NCBI GenBank assembly: GCA_019421015.1
Contig: JAHZGC010000006.1
Location: 62,001-126,000, forward strand
DNA from: Coriobacteriaceae bacterium
GTDB lineage: Bacteria > Actinomycetota > Coriobacteriia > Coriobacteriales > UMGS124
DNA: 64,000 nucleotides
Reading direction: 5' to 3'
Made by a program: the position numbers and the translations under genes. Below, in pieces: positions 17,635 through 25,903 of the stretch (its first letter is position 1; each line of letters begins with the position of its first letter). The notes below the pieces were generated by a model. That model ran no database searches and was not told the DNA's origin. It was given only the letters and a program-made list of their open reading frames with translations.

Positions 17635-17997
17635 ATGAGGGTTGCAGTTCCGAGCGATACCGACCAGGGCCTCGAGTCCACCCGCAGCGGCCACTTTGGC
17701 CACTCGCCCTACTTCACCATCGCCACCATCGAGGACGGCGAGATCAAGGGCGTCGAGGTCTTCAAGAACGTCGACCACGACGTCAACGGCTGCGGCGGCG
17801 TGATTCAGTACGCCCTGAGCCTGGGCATCGACGCCATCGTGGTGCGCGGCATGGGCCAGCCCCCCTTCCGCGCCTTCACCCAGAACGGCGCCTCGGTCTT
17901 CATCGACGCCATGGCCCCCACGGTGGGCGACGTGCTGCAGAAGTTCATCGCCGGCGACCTGCGCCAGATGACCCTCGACCAGGCCTGCGTGCACTAA
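17635..17997 (+). CDS. NifX/NifB-associated (dinitrogenase FeMo-cofactor family) protein
   Basis: The protein has 120 aa. MRVAVPSDTDQGLESTRSGH, then FGHSPYFTIATIEDG and NGCGG...LGIDAIVVRGMG are typical of the Nitro_FeMo-Co family. Such small proteins bind metal clusters in NifB/NifX/NafY; in organisms without nitrogenase they are uncharacterised but often accompany Mrp/ApbC ATPases. No nif gene is nearby. AGAGGGAG precedes the ATG. It follows the Cys-rich ArsR gene by 148 bp on the same strand, suggesting a shared metal or Fe-S response. Confidence 0.8.
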   Translation: MRVAVPSDTDQGLESTRSGHFGHSPYFTIATIEDGEIKGVEVFKNVDHDVNGCGGVIQYALSLGIDAIVVRGMGQPPFRAFTQNGASVFIDAMAPTVGDVLQKFIAGDLRQMTLDQACVH

Positions 17998-18073
17998 CGG
18001 CCCTTTGGGGCTCGCCGAGCAATCGACGCAGAAGCGAGCTCGGCGGAGCCGTCACGGCGACGATTTGACGGAG

Positions 18074-18111
18074 CAGCCTCCGGGGCCCAAGAAGGGGTCT
18101 CCCGGGGGCTG
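18074..18111 (+). terminator. hairpin after the NifX-like gene
   Basis: CAGCCTCCGGG (18074-18084) pairs with CCCGGGGGCTG (18101-18111) with one mismatch. It lies in the 283-bp gap before the GNAT gene, where nothing else was recognised. No T tract is present. Confidence 0.4.
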
Positions 18112-18280
18112 TTCTTGTGCGCGGCGGTGCGACGGCATGGTGACAGGTGCCGGCATTAATACAACTACGTATCGTCTCTTCTCTGCGAGCTCGGGTCCTT
18201 TTGATGGCCGCATGAGAGCGTATAAAATATGCTGTGCAGCGCGTAATTTTGGAGCTGTCGGTGACGGTCGAAAGGTTCCC

Positions 18281-18754
18281 ATGGACTACGAGATCAGGCC
18301 CCTGCGTGCAGAAGAGGCCGACCTCCTGAGCGATTTTCTCTACGAGGCTATTTTTGTGCCAGAGGGCGCGGCCGCCCCGCCCCGGTCTATCGTCGAGCAG
18401 CCAGAGCTCCAGGTGTACATTGTGGGTTTTGGAACCCTCAAAGACGATGCGGCCCTGGCCGCCGAGGTGGGCGGCAAGGCGGTCGGTGTCATTTGGGCGC
18501 GCATCATGGACGACTACGGGCATGTGGATGACGGCACCCCTTCGCTCGCGATGGCCCTGTACCCGGAGTACCGGGGGCTGGGCATGGGGACTGCCCTGAT
18601 GCGCGAGATGCTAACGGCCCTGGCGGAGAAGGGATACCGGCAGGTGTCGCTCTCTGTGCAGAAGGAAAACTACGCCGTGGGCATGTACCGCAAGGCGGGT
18701 TTCGAGGTTATCCGCGATAACGGCGACGAGTACATCATGCTCCGCCGTTTGTGA
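18281..18754 (+). CDS. GNAT family N-acetyltransferase
   Basis: The protein has 157 aa. The acetyl-CoA binding motif LAMALYPEYRGLGMGTALMREML (motif A, R/QxxGxG/A form) and the C-terminal ENYAVGMYRKAGFEVIRDNGDEYIML (motif B) are clear. It would acetylate an amine with acetyl-CoA in the cytoplasm; the substrate is unknown. GAAAGG lies upstream of the ATG. It is followed after 24 bp by ogt, so the two are probably co-transcribed. Confidence 0.88.
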   Translation: MDYEIRPLRAEEADLLSDFLYEAIFVPEGAAAPPRSIVEQPELQVYIVGFGTLKDDAALAAEVGGKAVGVIWARIMDDYGHVDDGTPSLAMALYPEYRGLGMGTALMREMLTALAEKGYRQVSLSVQKENYAVGMYRKAGFEVIRDNGDEYIMLRRL

Positions 18755-18778
18755 CCGTTTATCAAGGAGACGTATTCC

Positions 18779-19342
18779 ATGGCAGCAGGCCCGCGGCAGC
18801 TCTTCTCGTGCGTGTACTCGTCCCCGATCGGGAACCTCACCCTGTGCGGCGACGGCAGCTCCTTGTGCGGCCTGTGGATGGAGGGGCAAAAGTACTTCGG
18901 TGCCGGTGTCCCGCGCCTCATGATGCCGGTCGAGGCTCACGACGACGCGGTTCTCTCCCAGGCGGCTGCCTGGCTCGACGCCTACTTTGGCGGGGAGCGC
19001 CCCAATCCGGGCAGCCTCCGGCTCGATCCCGCCGGCAGCGCGTTTAGGCACATGGTGTGGGACGCCCTCAAGGCCATTCCCTACGGCCGGGTCGTCACCT
19101 ACGGGGAGATCGCCCGGCAGGTGGCCTGGGCCCAGGGACGCGTGAGTGTGGCGAGCCTGGCCGTGGGAGGCGCCGTGGGTCACAACCCGATCAGCGTCAT
19201 CGTGCCGTGCCACCGGGTGGTGGGCGCCGACGGCAGCCTCACCGGTTACGCCGGCGGCCTCGACCGGAAGCTCTGGCTGCTGGAGCACGAGGGCGTCGAC
19301 ACGAGCTGCCTGTACCGGCCGACGAAGGGCACGGCGCTGTAG
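18779..19342 (+). CDS. ogt: methylated-DNA-protein cysteine S-methyltransferase
   Basis: The protein has 187 aa. The active-site motif PCHRV is at residues 143-147, with Cys144 as methyl acceptor. The preceding IPYGRVVTYGEIARQ is the helix-turn-helix that binds DNA, and the C-terminal GGLDRKLWLLEHEG completes the Ogt/AGT fold. It repairs O6-methylguanine directly. AAGGAG precedes the ATG. It lies 24 bp downstream of the GNAT gene. Confidence 0.93.
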   Translation: MAAGPRQLFSCVYSSPIGNLTLCGDGSSLCGLWMEGQKYFGAGVPRLMMPVEAHDDAVLSQAAAWLDAYFGGERPNPGSLRLDPAGSAFRHMVWDALKAIPYGRVVTYGEIARQVAWAQGRVSVASLAVGGAVGHNPISVIVPCHRVVGADGSLTGYAGGLDRKLWLLEHEGVDTSCLYRPTKGTAL

Positions 19343-19460
19343 GGGGAGAAGGGGGAGGAGGGGAAGGCCGCCCTGGGCAAGGTGGGTGACCGGTCGGCTC
19401 TTGGGAGATCGGTGCGCTGACGTTTGGGGCGTCGGTGGCAAGGGTGTGTGGCAAGAATAC

Positions 19461-19660
19461 GAAGAGTGCGACTTTGTGGGTCCCTCCTCTGGCTAAAAGC
19501 TGAGGAATGCGACTCGGTTTTCTGGGGTGAGTCAATCATGCGTGAGAGGAACTGGGTAATCTACCTGCGGAGATACGATTAACTCGTTAGGTGTTATCTT
19601 AAAAGTGAGTCGCACTTTAAGGATTACTGACAGCGGAGGTGTCCGCAGAGTCGCATACCT
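19461..19660. repeat. 200-bp inverted-repeat element with TGCGACT boxes
   Basis: The left 55 bp and the right 55 bp are imperfect inverted copies. TGCGACT occurs at 19467 and 19508, and its complement AGTCGCA at 19609 and 19649, giving symmetrical spacings of 41 and 40 bp. No ORF is supported. It occupies part of the 766-bp gap between ogt and the ABC operon; the rest of that gap holds the first copy of another element (19800) and AT-rich sequence. Confidence 0.55.
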
Positions 19661-19799
19661 CACGTTTCTGCCATTGGGCCTATGTGCGGGGTTGGGGGTC
19701 CCTGCTTCTTTGTTGCGTGCGGCCTGATTGCTTTGTTTGGCAGCGACCGGTGCGACCGGCGCACTTGGGTTGCGATAGAATCAAGCATGAAAAATAAAA

Positions 19800-19947
19800 C
19801 ATGAAAACTCGCACATATGCATGATTTGTTTTGAGAATTGAAGTCATATTTGTGGAGACGGGCGGAGAAGGCCCAGGATTTGTGTGGACCTTTCGAGGAA
19901 ATATATCATCTGAGCAAACACGACCATGCATTAGAGGCAGTTTTTAC
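19800..19947 (+). repeat. dispersed element, copy 1
   Basis: This copy starts CATGAAAACTC and ends GGCAGTTTTTAC, so its termini are imperfectly inverted, with ATGCATG just inside both. The centre reads TTTGTGGAGACGGGCGGAGA (from 19849), then CCAGGATTTGTGTGG. The same centre and ends recur at 23066-23222 (same orientation) and 25597-25744 (inverted). It is non-coding and AT-rich at both ends. Confidence 0.7.
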
Positions 19948-20108
19948 AATTGATTTTTCACGATCGTCCCCGCACCCCGCACCCCGCACGCAATCTTGCG
20001 ACTTTCTTGTAACTCTCTAGGAACCCCCTTCAAACCCGCCGCCTATCCTAAGAGCCGTCAGCACAGGAGGGGCGCGTGGGCGCGCCCAGACGGGAAGGGA
20101 GGCGCGCT

Positions 20109-21155
20109 ATGGAGACGGTTCTGCGCACCGTGGGCCTGACCAAGCGCTACCGCGGCCGGGCCGTGGTGGACGACCTCAACCTCGCGGTGGCAAAGGGCGA
20201 GGTCTACGGCTTTGTGGGGCCCAACGGGGCGGGCAAGTCGACCGCCATGAAGATGATCTGCGGCGACGTTTTGCCCAGCTCGGGCACCGTGGAGCTCTTC
20301 GGCAAGGTGGAGCCGGCCGGCATGACGAGCATGCGGGTGGGGTCGGTCATCGAGGGGCCGGGGCTGCACCCGGAGCTCTCCGGCTTCGACAATGTGATGT
20401 GCCGCGCCGTTGCCTTGGGGCTCGTGAACCCCAGGGCGGCGGTGGCCGAGGTCATCGGGATGGTGGGCCTGGCCGAAGCGGCCTCCAAGCGGGCCAAGTC
20501 GTACTCCCTGGGCATGAAGCAGCGGCTCGGGCTGGCGCTCGCCCTGGTGGGCGGCCCCGACCTGCTCATGCTCGACGAGCCCTTCAACGGCCTGGACCCC
20601 CAGGGCGTCCACGACATCCGCACGCTCATCCTGAACCTCAACGAGACGCGGGGCACCACGGTGTTCATTAGCTCTCACGTGCTCGACCAGCTGGCGCGCA
20701 TGGTCACCCGCTACGGGGTCATCCGCAACGGCCGCCTGGTGCGCGAGATGAGCGCCGACGAGGTGGAGTCGGCCGGCACCGACTACCTCTGCGTGACGAG
20801 CCCCCAGACGGCCCGCGCCTTGGCCGTGCTCCAGGAGGCGTTCCCGCAGGCGGCCTTCGTGGTCATGCCCGGTGGGGACATCCATGGCTCGGCCGACATC
20901 CCCGCTGCAGAGGTGTCGCGCGTGCTGGTGCATGCCGGTGTGGACCTCGTCGGCCTTGCGGTGCACCGGCGCGACATCGAGGAGGTCTTCCTCGACCTCA
21001 TGGGCGACGGCGACGGACCCGACCCCGCCGCCAAGGGGTCTGCTTCCAAGGCGACCCCTGCTTCTAAGGTCGGCCCTGCGCTCGGTGGCGGCGCGTCCTC
21101 CAAAGTCGATTCCGCCCCCGTGCGTCCCTCGAAGGGGGATGGTCGCCGTGCTTAG
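20109..21155 (+). CDS. ABC transporter ATP-binding protein
   Basis: The protein has 348 aa. It has Walker A GPNGAGKS (residues 37-44), signature YSLGMKQRL, Walker B LLMLDEP and the switch His in ISSHVLDQL. It resembles the lantibiotic/bacitracin-type exporters with separate permeases (CcmA/BcrA group). The last 45 residues are a low-complexity Ala/Ser/Lys/Pro tail. The start METVLR follows GGGAGG; the in-frame ATG at 20076 has no ribosome site. It overlaps the permease gene and precedes a histidine kinase on the same strand, forming a three-gene operon. Confidence 0.9.
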   Translation: METVLRTVGLTKRYRGRAVVDDLNLAVAKGEVYGFVGPNGAGKSTAMKMICGDVLPSSGTVELFGKVEPAGMTSMRVGSVIEGPGLHPELSGFDNVMCRAVALGLVNPRAAVAEVIGMVGLAEAASKRAKSYSLGMKQRLGLALALVGGPDLLMLDEPFNGLDPQGVHDIRTLILNLNETRGTTVFISSHVLDQLARMVTRYGVIRNGRLVREMSADEVESAGTDYLCVTSPQTARALAVLQEAFPQAAFVVMPGGDIHGSADIPAAEVSRVLVHAGVDLVGLAVHRRDIEEVFLDLMGDGDGPDPAAKGSASKATPASKVGPALGGGASSKVDSAPVRPSKGDGRRA

Positions 21156-21936
21156 CATGTTCCGCTCCAACCTGTATCGCCTTGTGCGTACGGTCGCCAC
21201 CTGGGGAAGCCTGGCCGCGTTTGTGGCCACCATCGTGCTGCTCGCTGCGATCTTCTATGCCATGAGCGACAACGCCCTGGGCGACCTCATGATGGAATAC
21301 CTGGGAGAAGGCCCCGTCACCTGCTACGCCGTCTTTGGCGAGACGTTCGTCTCGGGCAGCCTGCTGGGAATCTTTGCGGTCGGTGCCTGCTCGGTCTTCT
21401 TTGTGCGCGACTTCGAGAAGGGGTTCATCAAGAACCTCATGCAGATTCGCGGCGGTCGGGCGTCCTACGCGGTGGCGGCCCTGCTCACGACCCTGGTGAT
21501 ATGCGCCGCGTACCTGACGGTCGCCATGTTGGTCACCGAGTTGGCGTTCAACCTGTTTCTCTTCAAGGGAGCGGTGGGGCTGCCCCCGCTGCCCGATTTG
21601 CTGGTGTGGTTTGCCCAGACGCTGCTGGTGACGCTGGCCTATGCCGTCATCACGCTGTTTGTGGCGTTGCTCACCCGAAGCAACGTCTGCGGCACGGTGG
21701 CGGCCATCCTGCTGCCGAGCGGCGCGCTAGAAAACGTCCTGCAGATGGTGCTGGCCAACCTCTTTCCCTCGTTCCCGCCTTTGCGCGACTGTCTGGACGG
21801 CTCTCTCAGCGTGCTCTACGGTATGCTGTCGAGCGGTCCGGTGCCCGGCACGCAGCTTTACCTTACGACCGGGATGGTGATCGTGGTGGCGTTTGTGGCC
21901 TGCGTGGTGGCCATGGTGCGCAAGGACGTGAAGTAG
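21139..21936 (+). CDS. ABC transporter permease (ABC-2 type)
   Basis: 265 aa from the ATG at 21139; GTG at 21148 or ATG at 21157 are alternative starts, and GGGGG at 21134 favours 21148. Six hydrophobic segments (for example LAAFVATIVLLAAIFYAM and GMVIVVAFVACVVAMV at the end) match the BcrB/ABC2_membrane fold. It overlaps the end of the ATPase gene, indicating translational coupling. With that ATPase it would export or resist a peptide or drug. Confidence 0.85.
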   Translation: MVAVLSMFRSNLYRLVRTVATWGSLAAFVATIVLLAAIFYAMSDNALGDLMMEYLGEGPVTCYAVFGETFVSGSLLGIFAVGACSVFFVRDFEKGFIKNLMQIRGGRASYAVAALLTTLVICAAYLTVAMLVTELAFNLFLFKGAVGLPPLPDLLVWFAQTLLVTLAYAVITLFVALLTRSNVCGTVAAILLPSGALENVLQMVLANLFPSFPPLRDCLDGSLSVLYGMLSSGPVPGTQLYLTTGMVIVVAFVACVVAMVRKDVK

Positions 21937-22022
21937 CGGCGGGGAGAAGGACGTGGGGTTATCCTACGTCTATGCGTTCTGTGCGTGTGCCGGCTGCAGG
22001 TTTGGCAGGGAGGAGGCTCGCG

Positions 22023-22901
22023 ATGGCGTGGGCGGTAGGGTGCTGCGTGCTACTGTTTGTTGTGCTGGCGTCCCTGATCGCCGCCTACGAAAACGAGCTG
22101 CGCTCCATGGCGCGCTGGCTGGACGACTACGAGCACGGCAGCGACGCGCGGCTGGGCGCGGGCTTTGCGAGCCCCGGTGTCCGCGCGGTCGCCGCGGGCC
22201 TCAACCGCCTGCTGGACGCCGAGCGCTCCGAGCACGAGCGGGCGGTGCTCGAGCGCAAGGCGTTCCGGCGCGATCTGGCCTCGCTCTCGCACGACATCCG
22301 CACGCCGCTCGCCGGGGCCAAAGGCTACCTCGAGCTGTACCAGACCCGCCGCGACGTCGAGGCGCGCGAGCGGTGCGTGCGTGAGGCCGCCAGTCGGCTG
22401 GATGCGATGAATGTGCTGGTAGACGGTTTGTTCGAGTACACGCGGGCCCTCGACGCAGGCGTTGGGGCGCCGCTGGGACGGGTGGAGGTCTACCCGGTGG
22501 TGGCCCACGCCCTGCTGGGGCTCTACCCGGCGTTTGCGGAGCGCGGCTGGGAGCCGGCGGTGGACTTCGAGGATGAGGGCCTCACGGCGCTCGCTGACCC
22601 TGAGGCGCTGGAGCGCGTGGTGTCGAACCTGGCGGCGAACGCCCTGCGCTATGGGGCCGGTGCCCCCTCGGTGGTGCAGCGTGGGCGTCGCGTGACCTTC
22701 TCCAACCCGGTGGCCGCCCCAGAAGCCATCGACGTGAGCCGGCTCTTCGAGCGGTTCTACCGGGCCGACCCTGCGCGGACGGGTCGCGGCGGGGGCCTGG
22801 GGCTCGCCATCGTGGCCGAGCTGTGCGGTGCCATGGGGATGGAGGTCGCGGCGACATTGGAGGGCGATGTGCTGTCGATCACGGTGGAGCTGGGGGAGTA
22901 G
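22023..22901 (+). CDS. sensor histidine kinase
   Basis: The protein has 292 aa. A single N-terminal membrane helix (VGCCVLLFVVLASLIAAY) leads to a short linker, then the H-box SLSHDIRTPLAG, an N-box VSNLAANALRYG, an F-box RLFERFYRAD and a G-box GGGLGLAIV. The start is fixed by GGGAGGAGG seven bases before the ATG. This small, nearly sensor-less type (intramembrane sensing) is typical of kinases paired with BceAB/BcrAB-like transporters. No response regulator gene lies in the operon or next to it, which is unusual. Confidence 0.88.
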   Translation: MAWAVGCCVLLFVVLASLIAAYENELRSMARWLDDYEHGSDARLGAGFASPGVRAVAAGLNRLLDAERSEHERAVLERKAFRRDLASLSHDIRTPLAGAKGYLELYQTRRDVEARERCVREAASRLDAMNVLVDGLFEYTRALDAGVGAPLGRVEVYPVVAHALLGLYPAFAERGWEPAVDFEDEGLTALADPEALERVVSNLAANALRYGAGAPSVVQRGRRVTFSNPVAAPEAIDVSRLFERFYRADPARTGRGGGLGLAIVAELCGAMGMEVAATLEGDVLSITVELGE

Positions 22902-23010
22902 GGGGAGCGCAGGGCCGGCGAGAAGGACCGGGGGCGGGTCGCGGCGGTACGGGCGTGCGGGTGAAATTGCAAGCGTCGCGGGTGGAATGCCACGCGGAGC
23001 GGGTGGAATG

Positions 23011-23061
23011 GCGACAAGATTAAACGGGCGACGAGATTAAACGGCCGGCAAGATCAAACTG
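23011..23061 (+). repeat. three tandem 17-bp repeats
   Basis: Units GCGACAAGATTAAACGG, GCGACGAGATTAAACGG and CCGGCAAGATCAAACTG are contiguous. They are preceded by two copies of GCGGGTGGAATG 21 bp apart (22978-23010). This lies in the 413-bp gap after the histidine kinase gene and abuts copy 2 of the dispersed element. Confidence 0.6.
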
Positions 23062-23065
23062 CGAA

Positions 23066-23222
23066 GTAAAAACTTGAAATCAAGCGGTTTTGCATGATTT
23101 AGTGCGACGCATGATACCTGGTTTGTGGAGACGTGCAGAGAACCACCAGGATTCGTGTGAATCATTCCAATATGTATATTTTTCTCGAAAATATAGGCAT
23201 GCATTTTGGCGAGTTTTTATGC
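23066..23222 (+). repeat. dispersed element, copy 2
   Basis: The ends GTAAAAACTTGAAATCAAGC and CATTTTGGCGAGTTTTTATG are imperfect inverted repeats. The central TTTGTGGAGACGTGCAGAGA (from 23122), then CCAGGATTCGTGTG, matches copies at 19800 and 25597. Non-coding. It is in direct orientation with copy 1, so the two bracket the ABC/kinase operon. Confidence 0.7.
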
Positions 23223-23314
23223 TTGATAGCTTGCCTCCGCGCCTCCGGCTCGGGCCCGACGGGGCCTGTCGGCCTGTTATAGCGGCCGCAGATGCCGGGG
23301 CGTCGTGCCCGGCC

Positions 23315-23707
23315 TTATCCCAGCGCCCGGGCGAGCACGGTGAGCGGCAGACGCACGCAGCCGGAGCGCGTGCGGCCTACGGGAGGCTGGTCGAGCAGCT
23401 CGAGCAGCCGATCATAGTCCACTGCCCGGACCTGCTCCACCGTGAGGCCGCGCACCTGTTCCAATAGCACGTCGGCCGCGGCGGTGCACAGCGAGCAGGC
23501 ATAGCCGTCGAAGGCGGCGTTTTCTATGACGAGGCGGTCGGTTGGCCCCTCGCCGTCCGCATTCTTCAGGAGCAAGCGAATTTCGAGGGTGTCTCCGCAG
23601 AAGGGGTTATCGCCTACGGCGCCGTGGGTCCAGGCCTGCGTTGGCTCGCTGCCAAAAGACTGCTTGAAGCGTGGGTTGCGCGCATGGTTCTCTACGGTGG
23701 GGTTCAT
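23315..23707 (-). CDS. sufU: SufU/NifU-like Fe-S cluster scaffold
   Basis: The protein has 130 aa. The ligands NPFCGD (Cys37, Asp39), YACSLC (Cys71, Cys74) and GCVRLPL (Cys117) match the SufU/IscU pattern of Cys-Asp-Cys-Cys. In Gram-positive bacteria SufU receives sulfur from SufS and builds or relays Fe-S clusters. AAGGAGG precedes the ATG. It lies 81 bp downstream of the sufS remnant on the same strand, in the usual sufS-sufU order. Confidence 0.85.
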   Translation of the reverse strand: MNPTVENHARNPRFKQSFGSEPTQAWTHGAVGDNPFCGDTLEIRLLLKNADGEGPTDRLVIENAAFDGYACSLCTAAADVLLEQVRGLTVEQVRAVDYDRLLELLDQPPVGRTRSGCVRLPLTVLARALG

Positions 23708-23788
23708 GGGCCTCCTTGGGTGTCGGGGCTTCCTACGGGCGGTGGGGCCTGCGGTTGTCGGGTCTACCTGCCTCTACGCTGTGGGGGT

Positions 23789-24586
23789 TTATCTGGGAGC
23801 CGCTTCTTCTGCGATCTCGCGCACCGCCTCGACCAGGCGGTGGACGTCGGCGCTGCTGCAGTGCACCCCAAAGGACGCTCGCAGGCTGGCCCGCACGCCG
23901 AGCGCCGTGTGGAGCGGCATGGCGCAATGGTGCCCGGCGCGTACCATGACGCCCCGGACCGATAGCCGCTCGCTGACGTCGTGGGGGTGCGCGCCGTCGA
24001 GGGCAAATGACACCAGCGAGCTCCTTGCCAGGTCGGGGTCGCCCAGGATGCGCACACCGAGCAGTTTGCGCAGCTCTTGCACCGCCTGGGCGCACAAGGA
24101 CTCCCCGTGGCGGCGTACCTGCTCGAGGCCCAGGGCCTCCAGATACGAGAGCGCCGCATCCATCGCGATAGCGGCGGCGATGGCGGGCGTGCCGGGCTCG
24201 AAAGCCGCGGCCCCGGGAGCGGCCGAGAAGCTCTCGAGGGTTACGCGCTCGATCATGCCGCCTCCGCCGAGCGTGGGCACCATGGTGTCGAAGGCGCGCT
24301 CGGAGCACCACAGGCCGCCGATGCCTGTGAACCCGTGGAGCTTGTGGGCCGAGAAGGCCAGGAAATCGCAGGGTATGGCGTCGTCGCAGTCCGTGGGAGT
24401 GTTGCTGAGGGCTGTGGAGTGGCCCCGGTCCGCCGAGGCGTCGCTGGCCCGGGGGTCGGTGCCGCGCTGGTCCTCCCGGGGCGCCCCGGGGTTCTCCTCC
24501 ACCCATAGCGGTCCGTGGCCCAGGGCCTGGGCGGCGTCCACGGCCACGACCTCGAGACCGGCCGTGGGGTCATGGAGCGCTTCCAT
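23789..24586 (-). pseudogene. sufS: SufS-type cysteine desulfurase, N-terminal half missing
   Basis: The 265 residues correspond to the C-terminal half of class II cysteine desulfurases: VAVDAAQALG, the PLP lysine in FSAHKLHGFTGIGGLW, and the active-site loop RAGHHCAMPLH. About 200 N-terminal residues are absent because the minus-strand frame runs directly into the antisense of the xdhC remnant near 24590. Between VDAAQ and the PLP lysine the chain is about 30 residues longer than usual, with a Pro/Asp-rich insert. Without the N-terminal half it should not fold into an active enzyme. Confidence 0.75.
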
Positions 24587-25549
24587 GCGTCGACCGCGCG
24601 CGCCCAGGAGGTGGGCCTTTCGTGCGGCGGCAACATCGAGGTGCTGGTGGCGCCGCTGGACCGCGTCCTGTTCGCGGTGGAGGACGCCCTGCTCGCGGCT
24701 GACCGCGAGTATGTGCGGGTAAGCCTGGCCGAGGGCCCCGAGGAGCTGGTGGGCGCCATGTTCCTCGTGGCCTTCTCGCCCGACGCCGAGGACGCCGTGG
24801 AGCGTGCGGGAGGCGTCTGCGAGCTGGTGGACCTTCCTGGTATAAGCGCCTGCTGCGCTGTGGCAACGCCCGAGTTGCTGGGGCGGCTTGAGGGCACGGA
24901 CGGGGTGCGCGATGCCCGCGAGCTGCTGGCCCAGGTGGCTGCCGCAGTGGTGGAGCGCCCCCGCACCGAGGCCACGGGCCATGTGGGGCAGGGCGGCCTG
25001 GACTGGTTCTTTGCCCGCGGCTACGCCCAGCCCCAGCTCGTGTGCATCGGGGGCACCCACGTGTCGATTCACCTGGCCCAGATGGCCAAGGCGCTGGGTT
25101 ACCGTACGGTGGTGGTGGACCCGCGCGGGGTGTTCGCCACGACCGAGCGCTTCCCGTTCGTCGACGAGCTGCTGCACGAGTGGCCCCAGCAGGCCTTTAC
25201 GCATGTGGAGCTCACGCCCCAGACCGCTGTGTGCGCGCTGACCCACGACCCCAAGATCGACGTGCCGGCCCTGGCGGCGGCGCTCGGGTCGCAGGCGTTC
25301 TACATCGGGTCGCTGGGCCGTGTGACCACGCAGCTCTCGCGCTACGAGGATCTGCGGGGGCTGGGCTACGCTGACGAGCAGATCGCGCGGGTGTTTGGCC
25401 CCATAGGCCTCGACCTCAAGGGACGCGAGCCGGCCGAGATCGCCCTGGCCGTGATGGCCGAGATCACCGCCGTGCGCTACGGCGCGTCGTTTGACATGTC
25501 GACCATGGTGGGCTCGGCGCGCAAGGCTTTGGCCGAGCAGGCGGGGTAG
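24572..25549 (+). pseudogene. XdhC-family molybdenum-enzyme maturation protein, 5'-truncated
   Basis: 325 residues are open. They start within the XdhC_CoxI domain (AQEVGLSCGGNIEVLVAPL, residues about 10-28) and continue through the Rossmann-like XdhC_C domain (VDPRGVFATTERFP, ALTHDPKIDVPALAAAL, YIGSLGR, IGLDLKGREPAEIALAV). XdhC proteins insert sulfurated molybdenum cofactor into xanthine dehydrogenase-type hydroxylases, using a cysteine desulfurase as sulfur donor, so the neighbouring sufS fits. About 60-70 N-terminal residues are missing. The 5' end collides head-to-head with sufS at about 24590. Confidence 0.75.
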
Positions 25550-25596
25550 GACGGGCGGGATGTGGCGAGCGGGTCGTGTTGAGATATAAATCAAAA

Positions 25597-25744
25597 GCAA
25601 AAACGGTGGCTTTTGCATGGAGTTAATTGCAATAAAGATATAAATTGTGCAAAACTCCACATGAATCCAGGGATTTCTTCGCCTGTCTCCACAAATTAGG
25701 CATCAATTCAGGAAGAAAGTCATGCACAAGCCTGAGTTTTCATG
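25597..25744 (-). repeat. dispersed element, copy 3 (inverted)
   Basis: Read on the minus strand it starts CATGAAAACTCAGGC, has TGCATGA and GAATTGATGCC, then ATTTGTGGAGACAGGCGAAG, then CCTGGATTCATGTGG, and ends CATGCAAAAGCC...GTTTTTGC. This aligns end to end with copy 1, and the two are equal in length. The 354-bp gap 25550-25903 otherwise holds a duplicated CCCGCCAGCCTGTTTCT (25763-25797) and a terminator. Confidence 0.7.
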
Positions 25745-25856
25745 TTTGATGCGGAATCCCGCCAGCCTGTTTCTCCCGCCAGCCTGTTTCTCCCACCTGC
25801 CTTGCCCGGGCTACCGCTCGATCCCCTCCCGCCCGCCTACCCCGCCAGCCCCACCC

Positions 25857-25892
25857 GGCCGAGAAGCCCCGTACCCCCAGGGCTTCTCGGCC
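25857..25892. terminator. hairpin with GGCCGAGAAGCCC stem
   Basis: A perfect 13-bp stem (25857-25869 with 25880-25892) lies 11 bp beyond the stop codon of the minus-strand gene at 25904. There is no T tract. The stem sequence recurs after other genes in the window. Confidence 0.6.
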
Positions 25893-25903
25893 GCCTTGTG
25901 CCC

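Noticed and set aside
24586..25660. Minus-strand extension of the sufS frame to 623 aa
   Set aside because: Upstream of about 24590 it is the antisense of xdhC and shows no cysteine desulfurase sequence.
19343..25903. Possible CRISPR array from the repeated elements
   Set aside because: Copies are kilobases apart, in both orientations, about 150 bp long, and no cas genes are present.
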